This document shows positions 11,820 to 22,119 of a stretch of DNA of 64,000 bases, in pieces (position 1 is the first letter of the stretch; the number at the start of each line of letters is the position of its first letter). Below the pieces are notes generated by a model. The model had not been told where the DNA came from and made no database searches. It saw only the letters and a list, made by a program, of their open reading frames with translations. Origin of the DNA: Blastobasis lacticolella (lineage: Eukaryota; Arthropoda; Insecta; Lepidoptera; Blastobasidae); contig LR990041.1 of the NCBI GenBank assembly GCA_905147135.1, forward strand, positions 21,187,712 through 21,251,711. Direction: 5' to 3'. The position numbers were made by a program, and so were the translations under genes.

Positions 11820-12310
11820 TTGGTATACAAGGAGGCTGCGGGCCATCGATCGGCTGATGGATAGCGGTCACGGGTCAAGCAATACCAGGGGTTCACCAAT
11901 GCAATTCCTACCTCTAAAACCCCGGGACACGTGAGTAGCAAATGCTACGCTCCTCCACTACAAAAGCCATGGTCACACATGAAGCATTAGAGAACTTAGG
12001 TACTCCCTGACAGGAACACTACTATTTAATATATTCGACCTGATTGGGGAGTTAGTGTAGGCGAGCTTATAACGAAATTAGGCACCAAAGGCGCGGTTCC
12101 AAAGAAACCACGCACTAGTGTGCGTGAGGCTGTGGAATGAACTGCCTGGAGTACTCAAGAAAGGAGTGACAAGATTTTCACGGTGTCCGCAACGTGTGGG
12201 TGATGCCCCTGGTATTGCAAACGTTCATAGGCTATGGTGACTGTTTGCCATCAGGCAGGCCGTAAGCTTGTTTGCCACCTTAGTGGTATAAAAGAAAACT
12301 AAGTGGCCAC
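11820..12310 (+). pseudogene. 5'-truncated LINE, 3' end fragment
   Basis: A frame near 12,120-12,230 reads VRLWNELPGVLKKGVTRF and then CPQRVGDAPGIANVHRLW. This is the LWN.LP motif typical of the extreme C-terminus of CR1/Jockey-type LINE polyproteins. It is followed by CCATCAGGCAGGCCGTAAGC, a 3' tail common in lepidopteran retroposons (family knowledge). No reverse transcriptase core remains. Confidence 0.6.
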
Positions 12311-12994
12311 CGAACCCGAACACCGCAATCGGTCCCGTTGATTAAATGCTAGCAATCCGCAACACAAGGAAAATAAACCAAACGCTCCATTCATACCGCC
12401 CTAGTTCAAGTCCCATTAGAATTGTTCTTTTATTTACCAATTCAGCGGAAAACTTCAATTTCCTGATGTTTTGAAATTAGATGCCTGTAGTGAAAACTTG
12501 CAAATTAGTTTGTCTATACGTTTATTGCCAACAGGATGTCGTCTGATAACAGGGGTGTGGGAAGGGGTTGGGAGAGGGAATTTCATAAGAAACTTCAATG
12601 TAAAAAAGCAGTTTAGGTTCTCTCTTGAAATTCAAACTTTTTAAACTGCTCTCGGTAGACTAATAAGAGTTTAAAAAAAAAAACACATTTAATAAAGCCC
12701 TCTCTTTCCAAAAGTAAAAGTAAAGTTTAGAAGGCTCATCAAAGTCGATTGTCGGTCATTAGCCAATGGAGTATCATGTACTTACTTATACTTACTAAGT
12801 ACGAGGGCTCAACCACCCAATGAGGATATTTGCTTCCGACACCAAAAGACGTAACTCACGTCAACCCTGAACAACGTACTTCCATCTGGGCCTTTGAAGA
12901 TTGATCAGCTGGACTGCCGCGTAAAAATAAAATGAAAATAATGTTATTTTGACCTTTGAAGTTCACTCTCTGGAATTTCAATAGTAACAGAAAC

Positions 12995-13092
12995 TTCGGT
13001 ACCTGACTCGGTAACGGCGTCGCTGTTGTTGTAACATAACATTTCAAAATGGCTACAATTAGTTCTAGTTTTGACCACCGGGTCAAATAATT
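12995..13092 (+). repeat. Dispersed repeat family X, copy 2
   Basis: GGCGTCGCTGTTGTTG, then AACATTTCAAAATGGC and GTTTTGACCACCGGGTCAAA, line up with 5920-6020 and 33,635-33,715. Divergence is high, so this is an old family. The region 12,311-12,994 holds nothing recognised. Confidence 0.45.
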
Positions 13093-15091
13093 TTTTTCTG
13101 CTATAAAATATTAAGGGTGGACTTCAAACGTCAAAAACAATGTAGACCAGCAGGTTCATATCTAGGACGTCTCAACGGACAAACTAATGTGCACACGAGG
13201 ACTGCAAACAGGCTTAGGAAGCCCTTCCTACTTCCCTGTCTGACAAACGCTTAAAACTAACAAAAACAAATATTAAAATGGGTCCTCGCCTGGTTTCAAG
13301 TATAAATTAAACTAACGTTTGCACTTTATACATCTATTTACTTACACTATTCGACTTATATCTAACTTTTCTATTACAGTTTTCTCCCCGATTAGAGGTT
13401 AATTTATCGGTACCATGATAGTGCAAAAAGTGAGAACTGGTTGGTAACTGACTTTAAATCGGTATAGATTCTAAACGGTCATTCTCAATGAAAAATGGTA
13501 ACAGAAACATAATAATAATTTTTCAATAGATACCTATTCGACATAGTTTGTCGACATTAATTTTTTTCTTTTTTACATAATGGCGGATGGTCGCCATAAT
13601 GAATTTTGATCAATATCATGTTTTCCAATGACACTCGCAAGGTCAAATCGATAGACGTCAGAACCATCAAAATCGGCCCATGCGTTTGGTGTCTAGAGTA
13701 CCACAAAGGAACAAACATGTATACAAACATACATAGGCTGATAAACACATTACCTTCCTTTGCGTCGCGCAGTCCGGTAAAAATACAGCTCCGAATGATA
13801 ATTGGGGCACTAACAGGACACGGCTCACTTGCAGTAGCGTTTCTCCCTATCAAGATCCTACCTAAGTCAAAGTATTTAGGACAACCAACAACCCTCTCGA
13901 AGATCCTCCGGAGGCTGAAGGGTCTCTTGAATGTTCTTGAAGAATTGGGTTGGCAGGAAGATTTGTGTTGACCAATCTATAAATTCTACCCCCAATATTC
14001 TGTGCCCCCACGTAAAAGGTGCACAAATTCGTCGAGCTACGGAACATGCCAGTATATCTAATCTAATCTAGCTGTGCCCGAGCTATGTCCTAGGTTATCT
14101 ATATTCCCGTTGGATTTGTACAGGACGTGTTATGTAGTATAGTGGTTAATGCCTGCCGTACCGATGTCTGGGTTCCGGCAGTTCCGGTATCGACAAATTG
14201 TGCAATTTACGTACTGTCTGGCTCGACCGACACGTGCACGACCTTTGCGCTCCAACGCGCCATTACTCGGTATGTTCGAACGCGTCCATTCTTGCACAAT
14301 GCACGTGTTTCAATGTAGAGCGGTAGAACGGTAATTTCACATTTTGAGTAGTAAGGGTAACAACGTTCAAAACATGAGAGGAAATTGACGAAGTATTAAG
14401 TGGTTGTGGCATACTTAATTGCGAAAGCATTCTTAGGTAGTTAATGCAGTTCGTGGCTCAATTACCGAAGCATTCTTAGGTAGAGGTAAGTATATATTGA
14501 AAAAGGTTAAGCGCGTTTGGCGAGGTTGACCAAAGATCTTCCGCGGGGGTTGTCTGGGACTGGTTGAACAGTCTCGAGAGTCGATTGACACTGACGGTAA
14601 TTCATTTTTGTAAAAATCTGTCGACTATAATTTTCTGTCACGTTGCTGAATATATAATCTACTTAGATATTATTAACTATGTAAAGGAGAAAGTGAATCA
14701 TAGTGAAAGTATGTCTGTCTCTACGTATGTTATGTTTCCACGCCTAAACCACTGAACGAATTTGGATAACATTTGGTATGGAGATAAATTAACAGCCTGG
14801 GGAAGAACACCTGATGGGTATTTATTTATCCTGAAATTCATTGTACTTCCTGTGGAAACGAAGTGTAAGAGGAATCGATTTGGATGATATTATTTTCATT
14901 AAATGAAATCCGCATCATTTCTCTGGGTATAAATAAACAAAATTACAGACGGTAATTCATTTTCCATTCGATATTGAAACTTTAAATTTGCAGCCAGGCA
15001 TTTTGTACTATGATGATACAAAAGTGCATGACCAGTGCCAAAAATCAATAGATTGAACGGCTAGTGAACATACGACTCTTTGTGCTTTAAC
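13093..15091. other. Unassigned DNA, probably old repeats
   Basis: There is a weak repeat-like stretch around 13,570-13,760 (AAATCGGCCCATGCGTTTGG style) and a GC-richer patch at 14,150-14,330. Neither gives a coding motif nor definable ends. ORFs here (up to 121 codons at 13,606-13,971) show no domain. Confidence 0.35.
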
Positions 15092-15350
15092 CGCTTGGCC
15101 GTGTGGTGTTCGGCAGAGTAGAATAGCACCAACCCTTTCCCGTGGGTGTCGTACAGGGCGACTAATGTTTTCGAGACAAAGTATCTAGTGTTTCCGTAGG
15201 CTGGAAAATGAGCAGCAGCATTTTCCATTGTTATATTTATAAAACTCAGATCTCCAACTCGCCTGCCAAGCGTGTAGATTATGGCAATAACCTCCCCTTT
15301 CGTGGAAGAGTCCCTAAGCGCTGCAGTGGAATGCTATGAGCTGTGATGAT
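15092..15350 (+). repeat. SINE-2-like retroposon copy
   Basis: It starts near GCCGTGTGGTGTTCGGCAGA, contains GGGTGTCGTACAGGGCGACT and ends GCTATGAGCTGTGATGAT, so it finishes in a short GAT tail. It aligns along its whole length with the inverted copy at 31,844-32,116. I infer a SINE, or a LINE 3' end used as a SINE. No protein is encoded. Confidence 0.6.
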
Positions 15351-16004
15351 AAATGTTTAAATAAATCCCTATAAGTATGTAAAGTATCTTGTCGGAAGCG
15401 AACTCCGCGGTATCGGTGCGGAATTATCAGTTAAACACGTTAATGTCACATAAAATTAAATTATTGCTTAACTTGCCGCATCTTATTAGGTAAAACGCTG
15501 ACCTGGGACCTGGAAGTTCCGCCGCGCGAGCCCGGGGCGGCGATTTTTCTCAACAGCCCCCTCGGGAGCGATTTTAGAATCAATGGATAAGTTTGCATGC
15601 GAAACTCAACGTAGATACCTGAATCAGACGTTGCAAATTGGCAACCGTTTATACTCACGTTTTATAGCGCAGCAGTGCGACCCAGTGTAATGAATTTAGA
15701 TTTAGATTTATTAGAAATAAAAGATTACACATAACCTTTCCCGCCATATCTGCTGCAGTATATTACAGGTAAGAACCAGGCATTTTCATAAATAAAGTGT
15801 ACTTACTGCGATAAAGATTTGTTTGTTGTTTGAAGCACCAAGAACTTGTACTCATGTGGATAGAATGTTTCGAAATACTCTCTAAATTTAGCGCTTTCGG
15901 ATTATTATCGTTTTACCTCCTTGAAGGCATACAAGGGTGAAATTAAATTTACAATCGACGAGGTACAGAAATAGATTCTGAAATTGAATCTTCCCCTATT
16001 TCAG
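15351..16004. other. Unassigned DNA before a putative terminal exon
   Basis: A GC-rich patch lies at 15,495-15,560. Nothing else is recognised. The last bases (CTTCCCCTATTTCAG) form a strong splice acceptor for the exon that follows. Confidence 0.35.
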
Positions 16005-16132
16005 AGCTGGCGGAAATGTTCTTCAAGGAGGACAAAAAGAAGCTCGTGCCAAAGTACAACACATGCATTCAGCGGAATGTAGATTATGTTAAAAAATTGC
16101 CAAAAAGAGAGTGTGTCAACGATATCCTCTAA
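16005..16132 (+). CDS. Possible terminal coding exon of an unknown gene
   Basis: It follows a strong acceptor (CCCCTATTTCAG). In the frame that begins with two split-codon bases it reads LAEMFFKEDKKKLVPKYN, continues for 41 codons and ends RECVNDIL plus a stop. The peptide is Lys-rich, looks protein-like and does not resemble any transposon protein I know. No upstream exon of matching phase was identified within the window. It could belong to a host gene with far exons, or to a retained exon fragment. Confidence 0.3.
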
Positions 16133-16707
16133 TTTGATATGAAATATGCACACTATTTAAAACAAAAGGCTTTGTACACTTACCTACTTTGTGAACTTTC
16201 GTAGTACCTTGTCCTATCTATTATAACATTCTAAGTAAAAAACACGTACTAGCGGCGGAGACGTCGCCGTCGCCTGGAGGCGCGGGCGAAATTCTCCTAG
16301 CGACAAAAACAACTCCCAGACTAGATATATAGCTATAAGGTATATTTTAGGTTTCTTTGATTATCCGCCTTCGCCGCGTCTCTTTGTAAACCGCGCCTTA
16401 TGTGGAAACGTTCTATTTTATATTTTTAAGTCCATCGCTGTGACAGAACAGAAAAAAAGTATAAGTATTAACTTGGTATTAAGGCTTGGTCAACGCCCAT
16501 GTCTGCTACTCGAGCAAATAGATACCTATTGCAACGGTGACGAGTAGTTGATACGATGCGACGTAGCGATTTATATAGCAATGTGCACTGAATTTGTGAT
16601 TTCTGATTTGTGTTGAAAATTCAGTGTACAAGTCTAGATAGCACTGTATTCTGAGGTTTTAAATGTTACAAAATTATAGGTTTTAAGACTTTCGTGGTTA
16701 TTCACTG

Positions 16708-16831
16708 CACTTTCATTACACATGTTGTCGGGTTTGTTACCATGGTTAGTATATCGGTCAGTATACGAAATATCGAGGTAAAAATAATACTAACCGTGAT
16801 AACATACACGATAACATGTGTAGTGAAAGTG
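16708..16831. mobile_element. Small palindromic MITE, copy 1
   Basis: The ends CACTTTCATTACACATG and CATGTGTAGTGAAAGTG are inverted repeats. Within them, GGGTTTGTTACCATGGTTAG and ATACTAACCGTGATAACA pair as well, giving a long hairpin with AAATATCGAGGTAAAAATAA near the loop. The same hairpin occurs at 57,942-58,113, and both share the flank TTTCGTGGTTATTCAC on one side. Confidence 0.65.
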
Positions 16832-17869
16832 TAACAAAATTGGTCGCTTTTAAGAAGTTTAGATGGCTTCACACATAACATATGTATTTAAAAATTGGAA
16901 GAGCCTATGAGAAAAATAATCTAAAAATTTGTTTTAGAAAAACAATGCTCATCGAAAAGTGATCTAAACGCGTTGTAGGTACCTACTTACGAAGATTTTT
17001 ATCCCTCATAATCCTTGTAGCGACATCTGTTTGTTTCAAATCTTACTAAATCTAAATTGTACGGAACTGCCCACCCAGACATGGAGGGCTGCACTAAATA
17101 CACAGACAGCACCATCTAGGCCCTTTCCGGCGAACAATAACACGAAGCTCGCGTAGTAGCTTTGAAAGTTAAGGAAATTTATGAAAAACCCGATAGGTGT
17201 CTTTCTGTAAGTTAATTTTTGTCAAACGAGTCGCTGCCAACAATTTGTCAGTGGTGGCGCAACCAGAAGCAATTCATTAGCAAACTATAATAGGCGTGTA
17301 ATTGTGGTATTGGTGTATTTTTGTCATGTTCTGGATCGATCGACGATTGTGATCGCTTCCCATCAGTCCGAGTGTCTTCATAGACAATATAAAATTAAGA
17401 GAAATAAAAAAACGAGCCCCCCACAAAAACAAATAACTACGCACACTAGACGAGTGTTGTTGCCGCAAATAGTCGGCCATTTTGCATCACCACTAACAAA
17501 ACAACACCACAGTCTAAAGTGCCCGCCGACTAGACTGCACGCGTTTGTTTTTTACGACAGAAAACTTTTTGCGACGTCATTCCATCAAATTTTGAGTGAT
17601 TACGGAAACGCGTTGTCTTCAAGTTCTTACGAATCTTTTTTACAGAATAATTCTAAAGACTTAATGTAATGTTTTGCACAAAATCACTGAAACTTTCGTA
17701 TCCATTTTTTTCTTCATTATTTAAAACAATGTTAGACAAGGGGCATAAAGTAGACGTAGCTTCGGGGCACGATGGGGTATCCCAACCGGTATACCCCGGT
17801 CAGCGCCCGACAATGCCAGCAGAGCCGGACCGCGCCCGAAATAATATATACCTAACCAGCCCACCAAGG

Positions 17870-18010
17870 CAGCACACATTCATGAGTATAACGCAGGGCC
17901 CATCCATCGTCCAATTCAACCATATTTGAGGGAAAAGGGCGACCCGGCCCCCACGCCACCGCCAAACAGACCTTTAAGCAGCATGCATCACAGATGCCAC
18001 ACGTGATAGG
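17870..18010 (+). repeat. Dispersed repeat family Y, copy 1
   Basis: CCCACCAAGGCAGCACACAT, CCATCCATCGTCCAATTC, AACCATATTTGAGGGAA and GGCCCCCACGCCACCGCC are matched by 24,930-25,080. The function and family are unknown; the GC-rich body and lack of ORF suggest a SINE. Confidence 0.5.
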
Positions 18011-18103
18011 TAGCTGCTCCCACCGGTACCTATACCTACCCTACCCTTCCCCTAATAACTACTTCTGTTTTTAAATAACCAGACACAAATAATTTGATAA
18101 AGC

Positions 18104-18109
18104 TTTATT
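18104..18109 (-). promoter_or_regulatory. Candidate polyadenylation signal of Gr-A
   Basis: AATAAA on the minus strand lies about 96 bp past the stop codon of the terminal Gr exon (18,205). The equivalent signal exists in the duplicate at 53,029-53,034, within the same conserved context (AAAATAAAGCTTT). Confidence 0.5.
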
Positions 18110-18204
18110 TTCAACATCAGCAAATCTTTACAAACAACAAAACGTGCCTTAATTAATTTATAGGTAGGTAATTCTCTTCGTCGTCTACAAGGTCTAAACG
18201 TGAA

Positions 18205-18273
18205 TTAATGAGTAAAGTTAACGCTAAACGTTGGTGAAAATATCACTAAATATGTGATCACACTGGCAAAAAC
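18205..18273 (-). CDS. Gustatory receptor Gr-A, terminal exon (exon 8)
   Basis: After the acceptor TTATTTTCAG the frame reads VFASVITYLVIFSPTFSVNF and then TH and a stop (22 codons). Insect gustatory receptors end in a short phase-0 exon with a TYhhhhhQF motif in the last membrane helix. Here TYLVI is present but the QF position reads SPTF. The paralogue at 53,137-53,193 is nearly identical in the motif. The upstream exon at 18,944-19,114 ends in phase 0 with DRTLLFK, which joins directly. The receptor would sit in the plasma membrane of taste neurons (family knowledge). Middle exons of this copy were not found, so the locus may be a pseudogene. Confidence 0.65.
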   Translation of the reverse strand, partial: VFASVITYLVIFSPTFSVNFTH

Positions 18274-18496
18274 CTGAAAATAATATTTACAAATCATATT
18301 ATATATCACTGATTTAAAAACTCAAAATTGAAAATAAAATAAATGAATCTTCATGTCAGTATCCTAATGCACTTAGATATATAAAACTAGTTTGGTCTAA
18401 GACGAACTAATTTAACCGGACATCATATTTGGCCGCATTTTATAGGTAATTCAATTTGACATAAATTTTTTCTTAAATATGTTAGGGGTGAGCTGA

Positions 18497-18860
18497 GGAA
18501 CGTCGGTGGCCGAGCGGTTAGAGTATCCGACTCGTAAGCGAGAGGTACCGGGTTCGAATCCCGCTGCGGCCATGTACCAATGACTTTTTTTTTAGTTAAG
18601 TGAATACTAACCGATGCCCTTACGGTGAGGGCAATCATCGTGATGAAACCTGCACATTCAGGCGACTGAATGTATAACCATGATCCAATCTGGTCAGGTT
18701 CCCCTGGTAGCAGGTTCACGGAAGACAGATGGCAGTCGCTCCACTGTAATTATATGATCTGCCAAATACTGGAACATGGTCGAGGTGGACCCTGGGCCCT
18801 TGTGCGCGAGACCTCAACCGGAACATTAACGCAAAGATGATTATTATTTTTTTACCTAGC
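18497..18860 (+). mobile_element. SINE-1, near full-length tRNA-related SINE
   Basis: The head GTCGGTGGCCGAGCGGTTAG with CCGGGTTCGAATCCCGC resembles the internal polymerase III A and B boxes of a tRNA with a CTCGTAA anticodon-loop sequence. The body contains CCTGCACATTCAGGCGACTG and GCAGTCGCTCCACTGTAATT. The tail CCGGAACATTAACGCAAAGA followed by TGATTATTATT matches the 3' tail of the RTE elements in this window, so RTE-driven mobilisation is likely. It is absent from the duplicate locus between 53,193 and 54,040, so it inserted after the duplication or was lost there. Confidence 0.8.
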
Positions 18861-18943
18861 ACACAGCTCTAAGGGCGATAATTATTTTATTTTATATTTG
18901 TGTAAATGAAAACGGGTGGATTGAAGGCGTGACGTTGACGTAC

Positions 18944-19114
18944 CTTGAATAAGAGTGTTCTGTCGAACGGAAAGAATGCGAGCGGCATGTACACGGGTGC
19001 GGCCAGCTGCGCGGCCGCCAGCTGGGCCGCCAGCAGCCGCAGCGGCGCCGCTGGGCCTGCGCCCGCCGCCGCCAGCCGCCAGGCCCGCACACCCAACTCA
19101 CCACACCGTCGCAT
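18944..19114 (-). CDS. Gustatory receptor Gr-A, penultimate exon (exon 7)
   Basis: A 57-codon phase-0 exon follows the acceptor TTGTTGCGTAG, starts MRRCGELGVRAWRLAAAG and ends VYMPLAFFPFDRTLLFK at a GTACGT donor. The ending matches the gustatory receptor pattern before the last exon (..F..cgFF.idrsLL), and the next exon supplies TYLVI. The exon is extremely GC- and Ala-rich compared with the AT-rich flanks. The copy at 54,040-54,210 is almost the same. An alternative reading as an unrelated Ala-rich ORF is unlikely, given conserved donor, acceptor and phase in both copies. Confidence 0.65.
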
Positions 19115-19370
19115 CTACGCAACAAGTTCAGACATCTAATCGTGCATAGTAAGGTAACAGATAACCGATACTCAAACCTCATCGTCATCATAATTATCAT
19201 CTAAGCAATACAGATACAAGCTCCTCCATTCACGTCGTGGGAGGACGTTGTTCGTACTGCGAGCTATGTGACGTGCCGATTGTCACTTAAGTCTGATCCA
19301 TTACTTGGCCAACAATAGAAAACACTCTATGGTCTTCAGTATATTTGCTTCACTGTGTATGTTCACGTGG

Positions 19371-19757
19371 TCCCCCTGCTAACAGACCCTAACTCACCTG
19401 ACAAGCGAGGAGATTGCGGCAATAACTCTCCCTCTTATGGAAGTGGCCCTGAGTCCTACAGTGGACTGCTATGGGCTGTGCCGAGCGCTGGAGGGAAAGA
19501 AATTCTCCGAACTTCCACGTCTTGCGCAGACAGGTAAATTACGAAGGGAACAAAATGAAGCCAGGGTATTAAGGGGAAGAAGAGGTTGGCCCAAGAAGCG
19601 ATGGCTTGACGTCGTTAAGAATGCCATGCGTGCCAATAAACTCACCACCAAGGATGCCAAAGACCGAGAAAAGTGGACCAAGAGGAGTAGGAAGGCGGAC
19701 CTTATGCCCTCACGTGACGCACGAGAGCAAAACCGGGATTTAACAACAGGGCGATGA
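19371..19757 (+). pseudogene. RTE-type LINE C-terminal fragment with SINE-2-like 5' part
   Basis: From about 19,530 the frame reads GKLRREQNEARVLRGRRG and then WPKKRWLDVVKNAMRANKL, the C-terminal end of RTE reverse transcriptase ORFs (compare RPKKRWIDIAESNARANGL at about 42,220). Upstream bases (GGAGATTGCGGCAATAACTC to TGCTATGGGCTGTG) match the 3' part of the SINE-2 repeat, so the unit is chimeric. The same chimera lies at 54,480-54,860, showing that it predates the segmental duplication. Confidence 0.7.
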
Positions 19758-20084
19758 CTGTGTATGTGGTCTATGGCGCTATTATGCGAAACCGAGCATG
19801 CTCCGAAAGTAGTCGAGTCTGGTTGAGTCCTCGCGCGAGGCGGCTCGTGTTACAGTGCTGCATCGGATGTCCCGGAGGACGGTGACCGCTGTCAATCGAG
19901 TACTTGCCTCATCATTCATCCTGTGACCCGGCTCCACCAATACCAATAAGGTAAAGAAGATTGACATTGTTATTTCGCAACTAATTATTATCTGTACGTT
20001 CAATTGCTTCTTTGCTGTAAAAGATATTTAAAGACATTAACAGGACCTACAAACAATTAATTATTGGTATGATTAGAAAGGATC

Positions 20085-20274
20085 AGCGGGTCAGTGACCT
20101 AGGGAAAACATCATGATGAAACCTGCACATTCAGGCGACTAAATGTTTACACATTTAGTCGCCTGAATCGCATCGTCATTTAGTCGTCGATTGCATGGCT
20201 ACCCATGATCCAATATAGTCAAATTTCCCTGGTAGCAGGGTTATGGAGGTCAGAAGGCAGTCGCTCCACTGTCA
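20085..20274 (+). repeat. SINE-1, partial copy in duplication A
   Basis: It contains CCTGCACATTCAGGCGACTA and AAGGCAGTCGCTCCACTGTC. The tRNA head is reduced to GGATCAGCGGGTCAGTGACC. The copy at 55,252-55,520 sits at the same place in the paralogous locus, so the insertion is older than the duplication. A local inverted repeat (ACATTTAGTCGCCTGAA and its complement) was generated near 20,135-20,165. Confidence 0.65.
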
Positions 20275-20487
20275 TCATCATCATCATCATCTTGGCGTTA
20301 ATGTCCCGGTCGTGCTCTCGCGCACGAGGGCCCGGGGTCCGCCTTGACCATGATCCAGGATTTGACAGGTCAGGTAATTACAGTGGAGCGACTGCCCTCT
20401 GACCTCCATGACCCTGCTAACAAGGGAAACTGACCAGATTGCAGAGTGCAGTCGCTCCACTGTAATTACCTGAATTTGAAGGCCTCT
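20275..20487 (-). mobile_element. SINE-1, inverted copy inserted in another SINE-1
   Basis: On the minus strand this runs from GCAGTCGCTCCACTGTAATT through CCGGGCCCTCGTGCGCGAGA to CATTAACGCCAAGATGATGA, ending in a GAT tail. It interrupts the 20,085 copy exactly where 55,497-55,520 continues without interruption, so it is a later event private to this copy. Confidence 0.6.
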
Positions 20488-20769
20488 TTCAAATAATAAG
20501 ATGACAATATCTACTCCTTTTCGAAACAACTGTAAAGCAGGTATGCTCGTTTCTGTAAATATTCGGATAATAAAATATTTACAGGCGAGCTTTATACGGT
20601 TGGGAGCTGCCGCGATGGTTTTTTACTATGTTTATTTATTTATTTATTTGGAAAATCATCAGCTTATCAAACAAATCAGTACTGAATGGTAAAAAACTGT
20701 TAGCTAATAATACACCTTCACTAATAGATCTAGAATAGTTTATAAACTTAGCGTAGGTAGATAGCCGAG

Positions 20770-21153
20770 CACATTCTGCGAGGACATAATCTTGCAGAAA
20801 GAGGCAGCGGAGCGAGAGAGGGAAGATGACCCTCTCGCTCCACCGCTCCGCAGACGCAGAAGAGACCTAGACCTGCGCTGAATGGGAATGGTCCGGCGCT
20901 TCCGGCTATTCCCATCCGTCCCCCTTGCGGGTTGCATGGCGGACCTGCCGCGTAAGGCGGGCGGTCGTCGGAGGTGTCGTGGATGACAAGGCTTCGGCTG
21001 CTCTCATGACACCTCCATTCAGACGTCCTAGGAGCGCCGCGGGGTTTAGTGGGTAGACCGGCCTATACCGGGAGTCCCACACAGGCCCTTCGTCCCCCAA
21101 CGGAGGGTATCGTGCGTAATGCATTCCCCGCGGTAAAAAAAAATTAAAAAAAA
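20770..21153 (+). mobile_element. R1-like LINE 3' end, 5'-truncated, with 14-bp target duplication
   Basis: The insert is flanked by identical GGTAGATAGCCGAG at 20,756-20,769 and 21,154-21,167. It is GC-rich, contains TAGACCGGCCTATACCGGGA and TCCCACACAGGCCC, and ends CCCCGCGGT plus an A-rich tail. Lepidopteran R1-type elements have 3' ends of this style (family knowledge). It has no coding capacity. It lies within the 3' part of the minus-strand LINE and is therefore younger. Confidence 0.75.
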
Positions 21154-21916
21154 GGTAGATAGCCGAGGCAAATTCCGTAGGCACCCAAAATATCAAATGA
21201 CATGATAAAAAATAACTATAAAATATTTAGCACTTAAATAACAAATTAGCAATCAAATGACAGAACAAAATAAAATGCTTACTGCTCAAAGAATACGCTA
21301 CTTAGCAATTTACGCGCTGCGTGAACGCTCGTATTAAAAACATCAAGATCAACTCCCGATTCCAACAATGAACCACAACAACAACAACAAACAACAACAA
21401 ACAGTGATGAATGAATGAATAACAACTCCTGGTCGCCCGAATAAGATACGAATTCTGTCTGTAATTAGTAGAGGCTTGGGGATACATAAATAGTACCTTA
21501 CGACGACAGCCATGACCTCTAGGTACCCGAAACTGCCATTTACTGAGTAATTTGGGACAGTCTACTGAACTAGAACCTATTTTTAAAATGTAAGTTACAT
21601 CTGAAATATTGCGTCGAAGAGACAACGGCATTAAATGGACTTTTGTACATAAATCTAAATATAGCTCAGACTTATAATAAATAAGTCTATAGCACAGGTA
21701 CTTCATAAACCTAATCTGAACACGTTCAAGTCTTGTTTTGTAAATGTCATAGATGGGATTCCATATTTGAGAAGCGTACTCTAAGGTACTTCTTACATAC
21801 GCGCAATAGACTTTGAAAGTCTTGGCGTTTTTGAAGTCTATGGTTACATGCATGAGAAAACCCGATGACTTCGATGCCTTGGCAACAATGCTCTCAATGT
21901 GGTAATTATAGACCAA

Positions 21917-22119
21917 CTAGTGGACCCGGCGCGACTTCGTTCGCGTACACCTACTTTACTCCTACCTACCCTCTTTCTACTTGCTTATAAACCTTCCTCT
22001 TGAATCACTCTATCTGCTGTTGAAACCCGCATCAAAATCCGTTGCGTAGTTTCAAAGATTTAAGCATACAAAGGGACATAGGGACAGAGAAAGCGACTTT
22101 GTTTTATACTATGTAGTGA
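21917..22119 (-). mobile_element. Non-autonomous Helitron, 203 bp
   Basis: Read on the minus strand the element starts TCACTACATAGTATAAAAC and ends GGGTCCACTAG, so it has 5' TC and 3' CTAG. It sits exactly between A and T of the host LINE (CATAAA, then TTGGTC) with no target duplication, the hallmark of Helitrons. Excising it rejoins LDHK to LVYNYH in frame. Related 3' ends are at 45,921 and 32,830. Confidence 0.8.

Larger units (their letters stand above)
17453..20625. repeat. Segmental duplication, copy A (3' end of Gr-A)
   Basis: This block aligns piecewise with 52,318-55,660: the TCGGCCATTTTG region downstream of the gene, the polyadenylation region, exons 8 and 7, an RTE fragment (19,371 and 54,480) and a SINE (20,085 and 55,252). 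Differences include a SINE at 18,497 and an inverted SINE at 20,275 that are private to this copy. Similarity ends near 20,625, where a LINE tail begins. Confidence 0.75.

Noticed and set aside
13606..13971. 121-codon ORF as a gene
   Set aside because: No recognisable motif, no supported splice sites, repeat-like sequence around it.
17304..17669. 121-codon ORF in the segmental duplication
   Set aside because: The paralogous region near 52,320 does not preserve the reading frame, so coding constraint is not supported.
18497..18572. Possible genuine tRNA gene
   Set aside because: The head has A- and B-box-like sequence, but the acceptor stem does not pair, and the unit continues into a repeated SINE body found at several other places.
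18945..19149. Plus-strand Ala- and Pro-rich ORFs opposite receptor exon 7
   Set aside because: They are shadows of the GC-rich minus-strand exon. The minus frame has conserved splice sites, phase and family motif in two copies.
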